NCBI RefSeq assembly: GCF_014202335.1
Contig: NZ_JACHGP010000016.1
Span: 1 to 64,000 of the forward strand
Source of the DNA: Mycobacterium sp. AZCC_0083
GTDB lineage: Bacteria > Actinomycetota > Actinomycetes > Mycobacteriales > Mycobacteriaceae
Direction: 5' to 3'
Length of the DNA: 64,000 nucleotides
Both the position numbers and the translations under genes were made by a program. How positions within the stretch are numbered: the stretch's first letter is position 1; every line of letters begins with the position of its first letter. A model generated the notes under the pieces. It was not told where the DNA came from, made no database searches, and was given only the letters and a program-made list of their open reading frames with translations. This document shows, piece by piece, positions 34,988 to 43,826 of this stretch.

Positions 34988-36277
34988 TTATTTTCCCGCC
35001 AATGCCGCGTCCGCGGCCTGAGCTGCCGAATTCAGAGCGTCAGCAGGCTGATCCTTGCCGAGCATCACCGCCACGACCGCCTGGCCCAACGCCTCCGAGA
35101 TCGCGGGGTACTGCTCGACCGTCGGCCTGACCTTCTTCACGTTGGACAGGTTCTCGACGAAGGTCGCGCTACCGGGCAGTTGCTCGTTGAGCTTGGCGAC
35201 GAACGCCTGATCCTGACCCACCGACGTCCGAGTGGGCAGATCACCGGTTCCCAAGGAGAAGGTCTTGACCTGCTCGGGCGCGGTCAGCCACTTCACGAAG
35301 TCGATCGCCGCCTGCTTCTTCTTGTCGCCGTTGTCGAACGTCACCCAGTTGTCCGGGCCGGAGATCGTTTGATGGGCGCCGTTCGACCCGCCGAATGTGG
35401 GCATCACCTGAACGCCGTACTCGATGTCGGACAGGGAGCCGAGGTCCCACGGCCCGGTGACCAGCATGCCAATCTTGCCGCTGTTCATCAGCTTTGAGCC
35501 GTTCTCGTTGGTGGTGTCCAGGTATACCGACTTGTCGGTGACGGCCATCTGCTGCAGCGTGGTCAGCGCTTTGACGCCGGCCTCCGAGTTGAACGTGGCG
35601 TGTGTGTTGTCGGAATTGAGGATGTCGCCGCCGGCTTCCCAGAGAATCGGGACGTAGTGCCAGACGGTGTCTTCGCTCCCGTCGGCGGGGATGAGCCAGC
35701 CGTACTGCCCCTTCGACGGGTCGGTCAGCTTGGCGGCCGCGGCGCGGAAGTCGTCCCACGTCCAGTTCGCGGTCGGCGGCTCGATTCCAGCGTCGGCGAA
35801 GAGCTTCTTGTTGTAGACGATCGCGAGGTTGTCCACCAGGGCGGGCACGCCGACGATCTTGTCCCCGACCGTCGCCGCGGTGCGCTCGGCCGGATAGAAG
35901 TCGTCCCACTTCCACTCCGGCTTGGAGACTTCGTCGGCCATGTTGACGACCTGGGGAATCTGGGCGATGTTCGGGGACCACGACCCGAACATGTAGGCGA
36001 CGTCGGGGGCGCTGCCGCCGCGGACTGCGGTCAGCACCTTCTGCAGCACCAGGTCATTGCTGGAGTACAGCTCACTGACCTGCACGTCGGGATGCTCTTT
36101 GTTGTATTGGTCGACGAGCGACTTGAAGACCGTGCCTTCGATGTCCTGATAGCCGTGCCACACCGCGATCTTGGTGGGGCCGGACGATGAGTCTCCTCCG
36201 CCGCAGGCGGCGAGGACCAGCGCGAGGGTCGCAATCAATGCGACGCAGAGCCTTTGGCGAATCACGGAGCGAATCAC
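34988..36277 (-). CDS. Extracellular solute-binding lipoprotein (sugar)
   Basis: A 429-residue family-1 binding protein. The signal peptide ends in the lipobox LVLAAC, so the mature protein is anchored at Cys25, and GGGDSSSG is the linker. The ligand-binding lobes begin KIAVWHGYQDIEGTVFKSLV and include FDNGDKKKQAAIDFVKWLTA. Its start overlaps the GH4 gene (ATGA), suggesting that the imported sugar is the GH4 substrate. Sequence alone does not name the ligand. Confidence 0.92.
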   Translation of the reverse strand: MIRSVIRQRLCVALIATLALVLAACGGGDSSSGPTKIAVWHGYQDIEGTVFKSLVDQYNKEHPDVQVSELYSSNDLVLQKVLTAVRGGSAPDVAYMFGSWSPNIAQIPQVVNMADEVSKPEWKWDDFYPAERTAATVGDKIVGVPALVDNLAIVYNKKLFADAGIEPPTANWTWDDFRAAAAKLTDPSKGQYGWLIPADGSEDTVWHYVPILWEAGGDILNSDNTHATFNSEAGVKALTTLQQMAVTDKSVYLDTTNENGSKLMNSGKIGMLVTGPWDLGSLSDIEYGVQVMPTFGGSNGAHQTISGPDNWVTFDNGDKKKQAAIDFVKWLTAPEQVKTFSLGTGDLPTRTSVGQDQAFVAKLNEQLPGSATFVENLSNVKKVRPTVEQYPAISEALGQAVVAVMLGKDQPADALNSAAQAADAALAGK

Positions 36278-37596
36278 AGTTGGTACTCCTTCACGAGATT
36301 GGTGCGCAGGGCTTCGGGTAACAGGTCACCGTGCGCGGCCGCCAGGTCGTCGCACAGTGCCCAGATCTGATCGACGGTCAGCGTGGCGGCCGTGTTGGGG
36401 TCGACCATCGCGGCCGCCCGCACCAGGCGCGGGTCGCCGTCCACGGCGGCGCGAACCGCAAGCTCCACCGGGCCGAGGAAGCCACGGTTGAGCGCCGCGC
36501 ACTGCGGCGGCAGATCGCCGACCTTCATCGGGTGCGCGCCCAGCGAGTCGAGCACGGTGGGGACTTCCACGGCAAGGCCGGAGGGCAGGTTGGTGATCAG
36601 CCCGTCGTTGACGACGTTGGCGGAGATGACGCGCACCGTGCCGGTCTCGAGGGAGTGGATGACCTGGGGTGCGTACTCGGTGGACCCGGTGTCGATGCCG
36701 AGTGTCGTGGTATCGGCCAATTCCGCACGGACGCGCGCATATTCGGCGAGGTTGGCCTCACTGATCGAGACGTACTCACCGACGTTGATCCGCAGGCGGT
36801 CGACCTCCCCGGGGTGATGCAGGTACCACGGGACGTACTCGCTGGAGTGCTCGCTCGTCTCGGTGGGGTAGTAGCCGAGGCGGCGGTACATGTCGACCCG
36901 CACCCGGCGGCGTAGCTCCGGATCGGTGGCGATGCGTTGGTCCAGAAGCGGATAGAGGTCTTGGCCGCCACGCTCCCACCGCAGCACCCAGGCCTGATGG
37001 TTGACGCCTGCCGACCAGTACGACACCTCGTCGAACGGCACGTCGACCAACTCGCACAGGCCGACCATCGTCCAGTACACCGAATGACACAGGCCGAGAA
37101 CCTTCAGCTTCGGGGCGACGTGGCCGAGGAACGTGACGTTCATGGCCATCGGGTTGGTGTAGTTGAGCAACCAGGCGTCGGGGCACACCTGCGCCATGTC
37201 CTCGGCGATCGCGGCCAGCACGGGGAACGTCCGCAGACCGCGGAAGATGCCACCGATGCCGATCGTGTCGGCGATGGTCTGGTTCAGCCCGTACTTGGCA
37301 GGGATCTCGAAGTCTCGCACCGTGGCGTCGTGCATGCCGACCTGGATGACGTTGATGACGTAGTCGGCGCCGTCGAGTGCTCGGCGGCGATCGGTGGTGG
37401 CGACCACTTCCGGTTGGGCGCCTGCTGCGCGTGCGGTGGCGTGCGCGATGGCCTCTGCGGTCTCGAGGCGTTCGGTGTTGATGTCGTGCAGGACGACCCG
37501 GACGGATCCGAGCTCGGGGAAGGACAGGATGTCTCCGAGCAGCTCGCGGGTGAACTCGACGCTGCCCGCTCCGATGATGACGATCGTTGGCTTCAT
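36274..37596 (-). CDS. Glycoside hydrolase family 4 (alpha-galactosidase/alpha-glycosidase type)
   Basis: A 440-residue NAD+- and Mn2+-dependent glycosidase that uses a redox mechanism. The Rossmann motif is IVIIGAGSVEFTRELLGDIL at the N-terminus, NYTNPMAMNV and GLCHSVYWT carry the metal-binding Cys and His, and AGVNHQAWVL is the second conserved motif. Members act on alpha-galactosides, alpha-glucuronides or 6-phosphoglycosides. In an operon with a tagatose-type pathway, an alpha-galactoside or alpha-galactosaminide is most likely. It overlaps the EamA gene (ATGA). Confidence 0.88.
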   Translation of the reverse strand: MKPTIVIIGAGSVEFTRELLGDILSFPELGSVRVVLHDINTERLETAEAIAHATARAAGAQPEVVATTDRRRALDGADYVINVIQVGMHDATVRDFEIPAKYGLNQTIADTIGIGGIFRGLRTFPVLAAIAEDMAQVCPDAWLLNYTNPMAMNVTFLGHVAPKLKVLGLCHSVYWTMVGLCELVDVPFDEVSYWSAGVNHQAWVLRWERGGQDLYPLLDQRIATDPELRRRVRVDMYRRLGYYPTETSEHSSEYVPWYLHHPGEVDRLRINVGEYVSISEANLAEYARVRAELADTTTLGIDTGSTEYAPQVIHSLETGTVRVISANVVNDGLITNLPSGLAVEVPTVLDSLGAHPMKVGDLPPQCAALNRGFLGPVELAVRAAVDGDPRLVRAAAMVDPNTAATLTVDQIWALCDDLAAAHGDLLPEALRTNLVKEYQL

Positions 37597-38534
37597 GCCT
37601 GGTTCCTCACGGGTTCTTCGACTGCGGGCGTTAGTGCCTCGCCGCGTTTCTCGTCGCTGTAGACCATCAGCGTCGAGCCGACGAGCGCCAGCACGATGCC
37701 GACCGCGTCGTAGGGGGTGGGCAACGTTTGGTAGGCGATGAGCGAGATGACGATCGTCAGCGCCGGGGCGAGCGCATTGGTGGTCGGCGCCACGATGGTG
37801 GCCTTGCCGCGGGACAGCGTCATCACCAGGAACAGCGCGCCGACGGCATTGAGGAGCTGCGTCGCCGCCGTCAGTACTGGTGCCTGCCAGGGAAAGTCGG
37901 TGGGGATGCCGCCGAGCGAGATCAGGGCGACCGGAATCAGAGCGAGCCCGCTGATCGCCATCCAGCCAAATGTGGTGGCCTCGTTGACGCCGATGGTCGC
38001 GGTCTTGCGCATGAAGTAGGCCTGCACGCCCCAGGCCACGCAGATCAGGATCGCCAGCGGCAACCACGGGCCCGTTGAGCCGTCGGAGGCCGCGCTGGTG
38101 ATACTGAACAGCACGATCGCGGCGAGCGCTGCGACGAGTCCCACTGCCGCCAGTGGGCTGATGCGCTCGCGCAGCAGGACCATCGCCATCACCACCGTGA
38201 TCGCCGGCGAGATCGACACGATCGGGAAGATGAGGTACGCCGGGCCCATGGTCAGCGCCTGAAATAGCAGCAGCTGGCCACCGGCGCCGGTGAGTCCGAT
38301 GAGCAGCCCGTAGATCGTGGCTTGGGGCCGCCGGTCGAAGCGCTGGCCGCGCAGCGCAAAGGCGGCCGGAATGATCATCGTCAGCGCCCAGATGCTGTAG
38401 ATCATCTCGTCGGGGTAGCCGTACTTGGTCGCGGGAAGCGCCGAGAACGCCCCCCACACGCCCCAGAACAGAACGAGCAGCGCAGCGTAGAAGATCCAGC
38501 TGCGGGTGCGCGTGGCAGTCGGCGCATCGGTCAT
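37593..38534 (-). CDS. DMT-superfamily (EamA) transporter
   Basis: A 313-residue membrane protein with ten predicted helices in two EamA halves (GLTGAGGQLLLFQALTMG ends the first; QLLNAVGALFLVMTLSRGKA is in the second). EamA proteins export or exchange small metabolites. ATG 38534 with GAGAGGTGAAG upstream is chosen. Its place inside a sugar operon suggests movement of a sugar or breakdown product, possibly a second uptake route. Confidence 0.85.
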   Translation of the reverse strand: MTDAPTATRTRSWIFYAALLVLFWGVWGAFSALPATKYGYPDEMIYSIWALTMIIPAAFALRGQRFDRRPQATIYGLLIGLTGAGGQLLLFQALTMGPAYLIFPIVSISPAITVVMAMVLLRERISPLAAVGLVAALAAIVLFSITSAASDGSTGPWLPLAILICVAWGVQAYFMRKTATIGVNEATTFGWMAISGLALIPVALISLGGIPTDFPWQAPVLTAATQLLNAVGALFLVMTLSRGKATIVAPTTNALAPALTIVISLIAYQTLPTPYDAVGIVLALVGSTLMVYSDEKRGEALTPAVEEPVRNQA

Positions 38535-38553
38535 GGTGACTTCACCTCTCGGA

Positions 38554-39525
38554 TCATGGTCGGGGCGTTGCGAGTTCGTGCAGGGCACCGCTGGTCAGCG
38601 GATGGCCGCTGTGCTTGGCGGCGTAGATGGCCGCACCCACCGCGGGATCGAGCAACGGGGTGTGCAGGTCGAACTTGGCGGGCAGCCTCTGCAGGGCAGC
38701 ACGAAACAGCGCGAGGAACCCCTCGTCGGAGAACATTCCGCCCGAGTAGGACACCGGTACCGGCTCGTCATCGGCGAAACCGACTAGCACACGGGTGGTT
38801 TCGATCAGCGTCGCGAGTTCGTCGGCACCGGCGGCCAGGATGCTCGCGGACGTTTCGTCGTCCTGGCGGGCGGACTGGCAGACCGTGGTGGCCAGGGCGG
38901 CGATGGAACTGCGGTTGCCGCCCCACTTCTCGATGACGAGGCTGACGACGTCGAGGTCGCTGGAGATCTGCAGGCGCTCCCTCATCATCTCGTAGAGCGG
39001 TCCGCGGGCCAGCCTGCCGTCACTCATCCGGCTGAACGCGTTCAACCCCTGCGCGGCAACCCAATACGCGGAGCCTTCATCGCCGAACAGTTCGCCCCAA
39101 CCACCGACTCGGTGGCCAGTGCCTTGGCGTTCCCCGTAGGTCATCGACCCGGTGCCGCTGATGACGTTGATACCGTCCTCGCCGGCCAACGATCCGGCCC
39201 ACCCACAGACCATGTCGTTGCCGCAGCTGTAGCGGTCGTGCCCGAGCACCCCGTGCGGGACGGCGTCGAGCTGCTTGATGTCTCCGCTGGCCTCGCCGTA
39301 GCCGGGGATGCCGAAGAACGCCGCGTCGATGTCGGACGTCTCGATGCCGACTTGCCCACAGATGTCGGTGACGCCCTGGGCCAGAACGCGTTCGACGACG
39401 TCGAAACCATCATTGAAGTAGTACGAGGTGGGCGCGGTGGCGCGGGCCAGGACGTGGCCGGTGTCGTCGATCAGCGCGAACGCGGTCTTGGACCCTCCAC
39501 CGTCAACCCCGAGATAGTGAGCCAT
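38554..39525 (-). CDS. BadF/BadG/BcrA/BcrD-type sugar kinase (N-acetylglucosamine-kinase-like)
   Basis: A 323-residue ASKHA-fold ATPase. PHOSPHATE1 motif is LGVDGGGSKTAFALIDDTG, a later ATP loop is VISGTGSMTYGERQG, and GGWGELFGDEGSAYWVA is the typical sugar-kinase segment. Members phosphorylate N-acetylglucosamine, glucosamine or galactosamine. Since this locus has an ABC importer rather than a PTS, an ATP-dependent kinase is needed, and this gene supplies it. Confidence 0.88.
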   Translation of the reverse strand: MAHYLGVDGGGSKTAFALIDDTGHVLARATAPTSYYFNDGFDVVERVLAQGVTDICGQVGIETSDIDAAFFGIPGYGEASGDIKQLDAVPHGVLGHDRYSCGNDMVCGWAGSLAGEDGINVISGTGSMTYGERQGTGHRVGGWGELFGDEGSAYWVAAQGLNAFSRMSDGRLARGPLYEMMRERLQISSDLDVVSLVIEKWGGNRSSIAALATTVCQSARQDDETSASILAAGADELATLIETTRVLVGFADDEPVPVSYSGGMFSDEGFLALFRAALQRLPAKFDLHTPLLDPAVGAAIYAAKHSGHPLTSGALHELATPRP

Positions 39526-39532
39526 CGTTCCG

Positions 39533-40660
39533 TCACCTGCCCATCGGATAGATCTTCACGCCCCGCACGACGCGACTGACTTCGCCTGCGGGGAAGGGGT
39601 TGTCCGGCGTCTTGCCGTACTCCAATGAGGTGAACAGCGCGAGGTACTGCGCGAACACCAAGTACGCCAACGCAACCGACGAGTCGTCGAGCCCGCTGAG
39701 GCCGGGAAGAACGATGGCGTGTCCGAGCTCCGAGGGGATCGGTTCCGCGCTGATCACCGTGACGCTGTCGGGACCGAGTTGGTGGCGGATCTCGGCGATG
39801 ATGTCGAGGTCGTAGCGACGGGTGTAGGGATCCGTCGAGACGTACACCAGGACGAGTGTGTCGCCGTCGAGTACCGACTTCGGTCCGTGCCGGAACCCAA
39901 GGGGCGAGTCGAAGTACGTCACGACCTCGCCTGCGGTCAATTCCAGTAGCTTGAGCGCTGATTCACGCGCAAGTCCCTCCAACGGTCCGCTGCCGAGGTA
40001 GACGAACCGTTGCTTCTTCGACTTCGCGAGCGCCCGGATGTCGGGCTGGAGATCGACGACGTGCTCGGCGGCGAGAGCGAGGGCGACGGCATCGGATGGC
40101 TCAGTCGACGCCAGCATCAGCAAGCACGACAACAGCATCGAGGTCAGGCTCGAGGTCATCGCAAAGCCGCTGTCGTTGGTGCGCTCCGGCATGAAGACGA
40201 CGAGCGAGTTGGCGCGGTCGCCGTGCGTACGGCCGAGCTCGCCGTCGCGGTCACAGGTGAGGATGAGATGCCAGACGTCGTCGACGAGTTCGTCGGCCAG
40301 TTCGGTGGTCGCGACGCTCTCGGGGCTGTTGCCCGAGCGGCCGAACGACACCAGCAGTGTCGGGGTGTGGGGCTCCAGGTAGTCGAGGGGACTGGCGACG
40401 ATGTCCGTGGTCGCGACGGCGTCGACGCGGCGGTGGAGATGGCGTCGAAGCGCGGGGGCGGCGATCTCCCCGGCGAACGCCGAGCTGCCCGCTCCGGTCA
40501 GGATGACCCGAAGGTCGGGGCGGCCCGCGACGTCGCGCAGGAACTCGGCAGCACGCTCGTCGGAGCGGGCTGCGACCTCCCGCCACGCATCGGGTTGTTG
40601 CCCGATCTCGAGAATCGTTGCGCCGCCGTCTTCTTGGGCGGAAATGGGGGTGCTAATCAT
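39533..40660 (-). CDS. agaS: SIS-domain sugar isomerase/deaminase, AgaS type
   Basis: A 375-residue protein with two SIS domains: VILTGAGSSAFAGEIAAPAL plus VSFGRSGNSPESVATTELA in the first, and FVYLGSGPLEGLARESALKL with SPLGFRHGPKSVLDGDTL in the second. This is the arrangement of AgaS, the galactosamine-6-phosphate deaminase/isomerase giving tagatose-6-phosphate, and differs from GlmS by lacking a glutaminase domain. ATG 40660 has GGAGAGG upstream. It overlaps the GatZ-like gene by eight bases. Confidence 0.88.
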   Translation of the reverse strand: MISTPISAQEDGGATILEIGQQPDAWREVAARSDERAAEFLRDVAGRPDLRVILTGAGSSAFAGEIAAPALRRHLHRRVDAVATTDIVASPLDYLEPHTPTLLVSFGRSGNSPESVATTELADELVDDVWHLILTCDRDGELGRTHGDRANSLVVFMPERTNDSGFAMTSSLTSMLLSCLLMLASTEPSDAVALALAAEHVVDLQPDIRALAKSKKQRFVYLGSGPLEGLARESALKLLELTAGEVVTYFDSPLGFRHGPKSVLDGDTLVLVYVSTDPYTRRYDLDIIAEIRHQLGPDSVTVISAEPIPSELGHAIVLPGLSGLDDSSVALAYLVFAQYLALFTSLEYGKTPDNPFPAGEVSRVVRGVKIYPMGR

Positions 40661-42023
40661 CGACCTCTCCAGTAGTGCTGCATGCACGGGCGTAGGGGCG
40701 CAGGGCGTCGCGTACCCGGTCGACGACCAGGGCCTGCGCAGTGGAATCGAGCCTTCCGGTGCGTATCCGGTCGTATTGGATGGGCAGAAACTGGCTGATC
40801 AAGGGCAACGGTATGCCCGTTCGATCGAGGTTGGCCAGCAGGATCTGGCGCGCAGCGTCGATCTCATCGACGGCCCAGTAGTAGCGCAGGCGATCGCTGT
40901 AGCTGTAGCGGCGGGCGGTGCGCTGGGCGAGCGGACTATTGCTTCCCCCGTCGCTTCGCTCGCCCCGGCTGCTTCCCCCGTCGCTTCGCTCGCCCCGGTC
41001 CTCGTAGTAGCCCTGCCAATGGGTGGGATCGGCCAGCATGCGGCGCTCGATGACATCGATCAGGTTCGATCGCGACGCCTGCGCGACGAGCTCCGACTCG
41101 ATGTGGGCGAGCGCGAACAGTGCCTCCCGCATCGCGAATGTCAGTGCGGGACCGACCTTCAGGATGGCCCAGTGGTCCTCCACCAGCTCGCGCAGTTGGG
41201 CCGAGCGTTGGTAGTCGGTGGAGTGCGCCTCGAACACCAGGTTGTCCTCGGTGTCGAGGACGTGACGCAGCTCGGCGGTGGCGTCGCGCTGATAGTCGAT
41301 GACCGCTTGGTGGTCGAACTCGACACCGGGCTGCACCACCAGCGCGACGACGCGAGGCCACACCTGGTCGAGGTCGAGCTCGGCGAAGGCCGCACGGTGG
41401 GCACCGATGGTGCGCCGAGCTCGGTCGGCAGGCGTGGGGGTGAGCTGGTGCAGCGTCTCGTGCGCGCCGCCGGGGACGGGTACCTCGGTGCCGATGACGT
41501 ACACCGGGGCGTCGATCCCTGCGCGGTGCGCGGTGTCTTCGGCAATCCGTAACAGCCTGGCAGTGCGGCTTGCGACTGTCTCGTCGGGCAGGACCGCGGG
41601 GTCGTCGGCGCACGACATGCTGCAGTCCAGGTGGATCTTGGTGTATCCGGCCTCGATGTAGCTGGCGATCAGCGCCTCGGCCTTGGCCATTGCGGCGCTT
41701 GCGGATTCGCGCTGCCAGCGGTTCGGACCGAGGTGATCACCACCGAGCACGACGCGCTCGCGTCCGAAACCCGCCTCGTCGGCGATTCCGAAGACCAGGT
41801 CGCGGAACTGCGCGGGGCGAAGGCCGGTATAGCCGCCGAACTGGTCGACCTGGTTGGACGTCGCTTCGATCAGGACGTAGCCTCCGTCGGCGTCGGCCTG
41901 TTCGATGGCCGCCTGCACGACGGTCGGATGCGCCGAGCACACCGAGTAGATGCCGACGGCTTCGCCGGCCTTGTGCCGACTGATCGTCTCGGCGAGCGGA
42001 TTCGCCTGCAGTGCAACACTCAT
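40653..42023 (-). CDS. D-tagatose-1,6-bisphosphate aldolase, non-catalytic subunit (GatZ/KbaZ/AgaZ)
   Basis: A 456-residue TIM-barrel subunit that stabilises the GatY/KbaY aldolase. Landmarks are IYSVCSAHPTVVQAAIEQA, VLIEATSNQVDQFGGYTG, GGDHLGPNRWQ, YTKIHLDCSM and the C-terminal SYSDRLRYYWA. Between the conserved WQGYYED and SYSDR a foreign stretch of two 10-residue units (SRGERSDGGS) is inserted, encoded by two tandem 30-bp repeats. Apart from this the protein is of normal length. ATG 42023 overlaps the aldolase stop (ATGA). Confidence 0.9.
   Translation of the reverse strand: MSVALQANPLAETISRHKAGEAVGIYSVCSAHPTVVQAAIEQADADGGYVLIEATSNQVDQFGGYTGLRPAQFRDLVFGIADEAGFGRERVVLGGDHLGPNRWQRESASAAMAKAEALIASYIEAGYTKIHLDCSMSCADDPAVLPDETVASRTARLLRIAEDTAHRAGIDAPVYVIGTEVPVPGGAHETLHQLTPTPADRARRTIGAHRAAFAELDLDQVWPRVVALVVQPGVEFDHQAVIDYQRDATAELRHVLDTEDNLVFEAHSTDYQRSAQLRELVEDHWAILKVGPALTFAMREALFALAHIESELVAQASRSNLIDVIERRMLADPTHWQGYYEDRGERSDGGSSRGERSDGGSNSPLAQRTARRYSYSDRLRYYWAVDEIDAARQILLANLDRTGIPLPLISQFLPIQYDRIRTGRLDSTAQALVVDRVRDALRPYARACSTTGEVDD
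40941..41000. repeat. Two tandem 30-bp units of the short interspersed repeat in the gatZ-like gene
   Basis: Each 30-bp unit begins GCTTCCCCC and continues GTCGCTTCGCTCGCCCCGG. The units are identical except for the last two bases. 30 bp equals 10 codons, so the reading frame is kept. The core is exactly the sequence at 17154-17174. Confidence 0.8.
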
Positions 42024-42889
42024 CGCGCAACACGCTCCCCAGCGACCGTCAGACACAGCTGGGCCACGGCGTCGCTGATCGCCTGTCGGCCCGCGGTGAG
42101 GAACGCACGGGGGTCGTTCGTGGTGGGAGTGAGCGACTGGCGGACCGCACCCGTGTAGGCGACGTTGAGTGCGGTTCCGACGTTGACCTTGTTGATGCCT
42201 GCGTGGATGGCGAGGCGGAGCTGGTCATCGGGAACGCCCGAAGAGCCGTGCAGGACAAGGGGTATGGCGACGGCCGCGGCGAGGCTGTCGATCAACTCGA
42301 CGTCGAGCGTGGCGTCGCGGGTGGTCATCGCGTGCGAGCTGCCCACCGCAACGGCCAGACCGTCGACCGCGGTCTCATCGACGAAGGCCGCCGCCTCGTC
42401 CGGATTCGTGCGAGCGCCCGGCGCGTGCGCATCCTTGCGCTGGCCGTCCTTCCCGCCGACCTCGCCGAGCTCGGCTTCCACCCACAGTCCCGCCGCGTGG
42501 GCGCGCTCGGTGAACGTGCGGGTGCGGTCGACGTTGTCCCGGTAGGGCAGGTGAGCGGCGTCGACCATGATCGAACTGGCGCCCAGGTCGGCGGCCGTCT
42601 CGATGGCTCCGTCGATCAGCGTGACGTCCTGGAAGTGGTCGAGGTGGATCGACAGCGGAGCCGAGGAGTGTGTGGCGATCTGCGCGCAGGCCGCGAGCAG
42701 CGGCGCGATTCGGCCACCGTGGAACCGGACCGTGTTCTCGCTGAGCTGCAACACCGCGGCGACTCCGGCCCGCTCGACCCCGTCGGCAATGCCCTCGGCG
42801 TGCTCGAGGGTGATCACGTTGAACGCGAGCACGGCGGTGTCCGTCTCGGCGGCCGACGCGACCAGGTCGCCGGTGGAGGCAAGCGTCAC
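42020..42889 (-). CDS. Class II D-tagatose-1,6-bisphosphate/fructose-bisphosphate aldolase (GatY/KbaY type)
   Basis: A 289-residue zinc aldolase that cleaves a ketose bisphosphate to dihydroxyacetone phosphate and glyceraldehyde-3-phosphate. The catalytic and zinc residues lie in LSIHLDHFQDVTLIDGAI, VEAELGEVGGKDG, VAVGSSHAM and IPLVLHGSSGVP. With a GatZ-type partner directly downstream, tagatose bisphosphate is the likely substrate. It is the first gene of the operon, GTG 42889, facing the divergent DeoR gene. Confidence 0.9.
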   Translation of the reverse strand: MTLASTGDLVASAAETDTAVLAFNVITLEHAEGIADGVERAGVAAVLQLSENTVRFHGGRIAPLLAACAQIATHSSAPLSIHLDHFQDVTLIDGAIETAADLGASSIMVDAAHLPYRDNVDRTRTFTERAHAAGLWVEAELGEVGGKDGQRKDAHAPGARTNPDEAAAFVDETAVDGLAVAVGSSHAMTTRDATLDVELIDSLAAAVAIPLVLHGSSGVPDDQLRLAIHAGINKVNVGTALNVAYTGAVRQSLTPTTNDPRAFLTAGRQAISDAVAQLCLTVAGERVAR

Positions 42890-43037
42890 GGTGCCACCGG
42901 CATTCTCGGTCTTGGCGTCTGGAGCATGCGTCGATCATGAGAAGATCGCTCAAAGCGCGCAATGCCAAGCGGCGAAACGCTCAGGAAAACTGACTGTTTC
43001 CACTCCCGCAGATCATGGTCTCAAGGAGTCTTCAACG
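42890..43037. promoter_or_regulatory. Divergent promoter region of the amino-sugar operon and deoR gene
   Basis: 148 bp between two divergent starts. GGAAAACTGACTGTTTCC (42982-42999) has 5-bp inverted arms and is the best operator candidate; a second motif, GCTCAAAGCGC, lies about 30 bp toward the aldolase. The DeoR-family protein encoded alongside is the probable ligand-responsive repressor. Confidence 0.5.
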
Positions 43038-43823
43038 ATGTCGATCAAGCGCACCGACCGCATGCGCGAGGTTCTCGCCCTGCTGCGCGACCGCGGGGAG
43101 GTCACCTCTCACGTGCTGCAAGGCGAACTGCGCGTGTCGGCCGCCACACTGCGCCGCGACCTCAGCGAGCTCGAAGATCAAGGCCTGCTGGTGCGGACCC
43201 ACGGCGGCGCCCGGGCGCTGGACCCGAGTGGCAGCGAAATCCCCGTGCGGCTACGCGATCACCGGATGATCGCCATCAAACGCCGGATCGCCCAGCACGC
43301 AGCTGCATTGGTGCCGCCCGGCCCTCAGGCGGTGGCGCTGACCGGCGGTGTTACCACCGGCGAGGTGGCCAGGGCGCTGAAGGGCAGGCCCACCATGACG
43401 ATCGTGACGAACTCGCTCACGATCGCGGCCGACTGCGCCGTCGACGCGCACATGAAGGTGATCATGACAGGAGGGCTGGTCAGGGCGAATTCCCTCGAGG
43501 CAGTTGGCCCGATGTCCGAGCACGCGTTCCAGGTCATCACCGTCGGCACCGCGATCCTCGGTGCCGACGGGATGTCCGCCGAAATCGGGGCGACGACCTT
43601 CGACGAGGCCGAGGCCCGCACGTCGATTGCGATGGCCGCCAACGCTCAACGCGTCGTGGTCGCCGTCGACGGTTCCAAGATCGGCAAGGTCACCTTCGCG
43701 AAGATGGTCGCCCTGAGCGACATCGATCATCTGGTGACCGACTCAACCGCCGACCCCCAACAGCTGGACCGGATCGCCGCGGGCGGCGTCCGCGTCCACG
43801 TGGTCGACGTCGGAGATACCTGA
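43038..43823 (+). CDS. DeoR/GlpR-family transcriptional regulator
   Basis: A 261-residue regulator. The N-terminal winged HTH is MREVLALLRDRGEVTSHVLQ and RVSAATLRRDLSELEDQGLL, followed by RTHGGARAL. The C-terminal sugar-phosphate sensor domain has GGVTTGEVARALKG, TNSLTIA and GADGMSAEIGATTFDEAEA. DeoR repressors sense phosphorylated sugars from the pathway they control, here probably tagatose- or galactosamine-6-phosphate. ATG 43038 has AAGGAG upstream. Confidence 0.9.
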   Translation: MSIKRTDRMREVLALLRDRGEVTSHVLQGELRVSAATLRRDLSELEDQGLLVRTHGGARALDPSGSEIPVRLRDHRMIAIKRRIAQHAAALVPPGPQAVALTGGVTTGEVARALKGRPTMTIVTNSLTIAADCAVDAHMKVIMTGGLVRANSLEAVGPMSEHAFQVITVGTAILGADGMSAEIGATTFDEAEARTSIAMAANAQRVVVAVDGSKIGKVTFAKMVALSDIDHLVTDSTADPQQLDRIAAGGVRVHVVDVGDT

Positions 43824-43826
43824 GCG

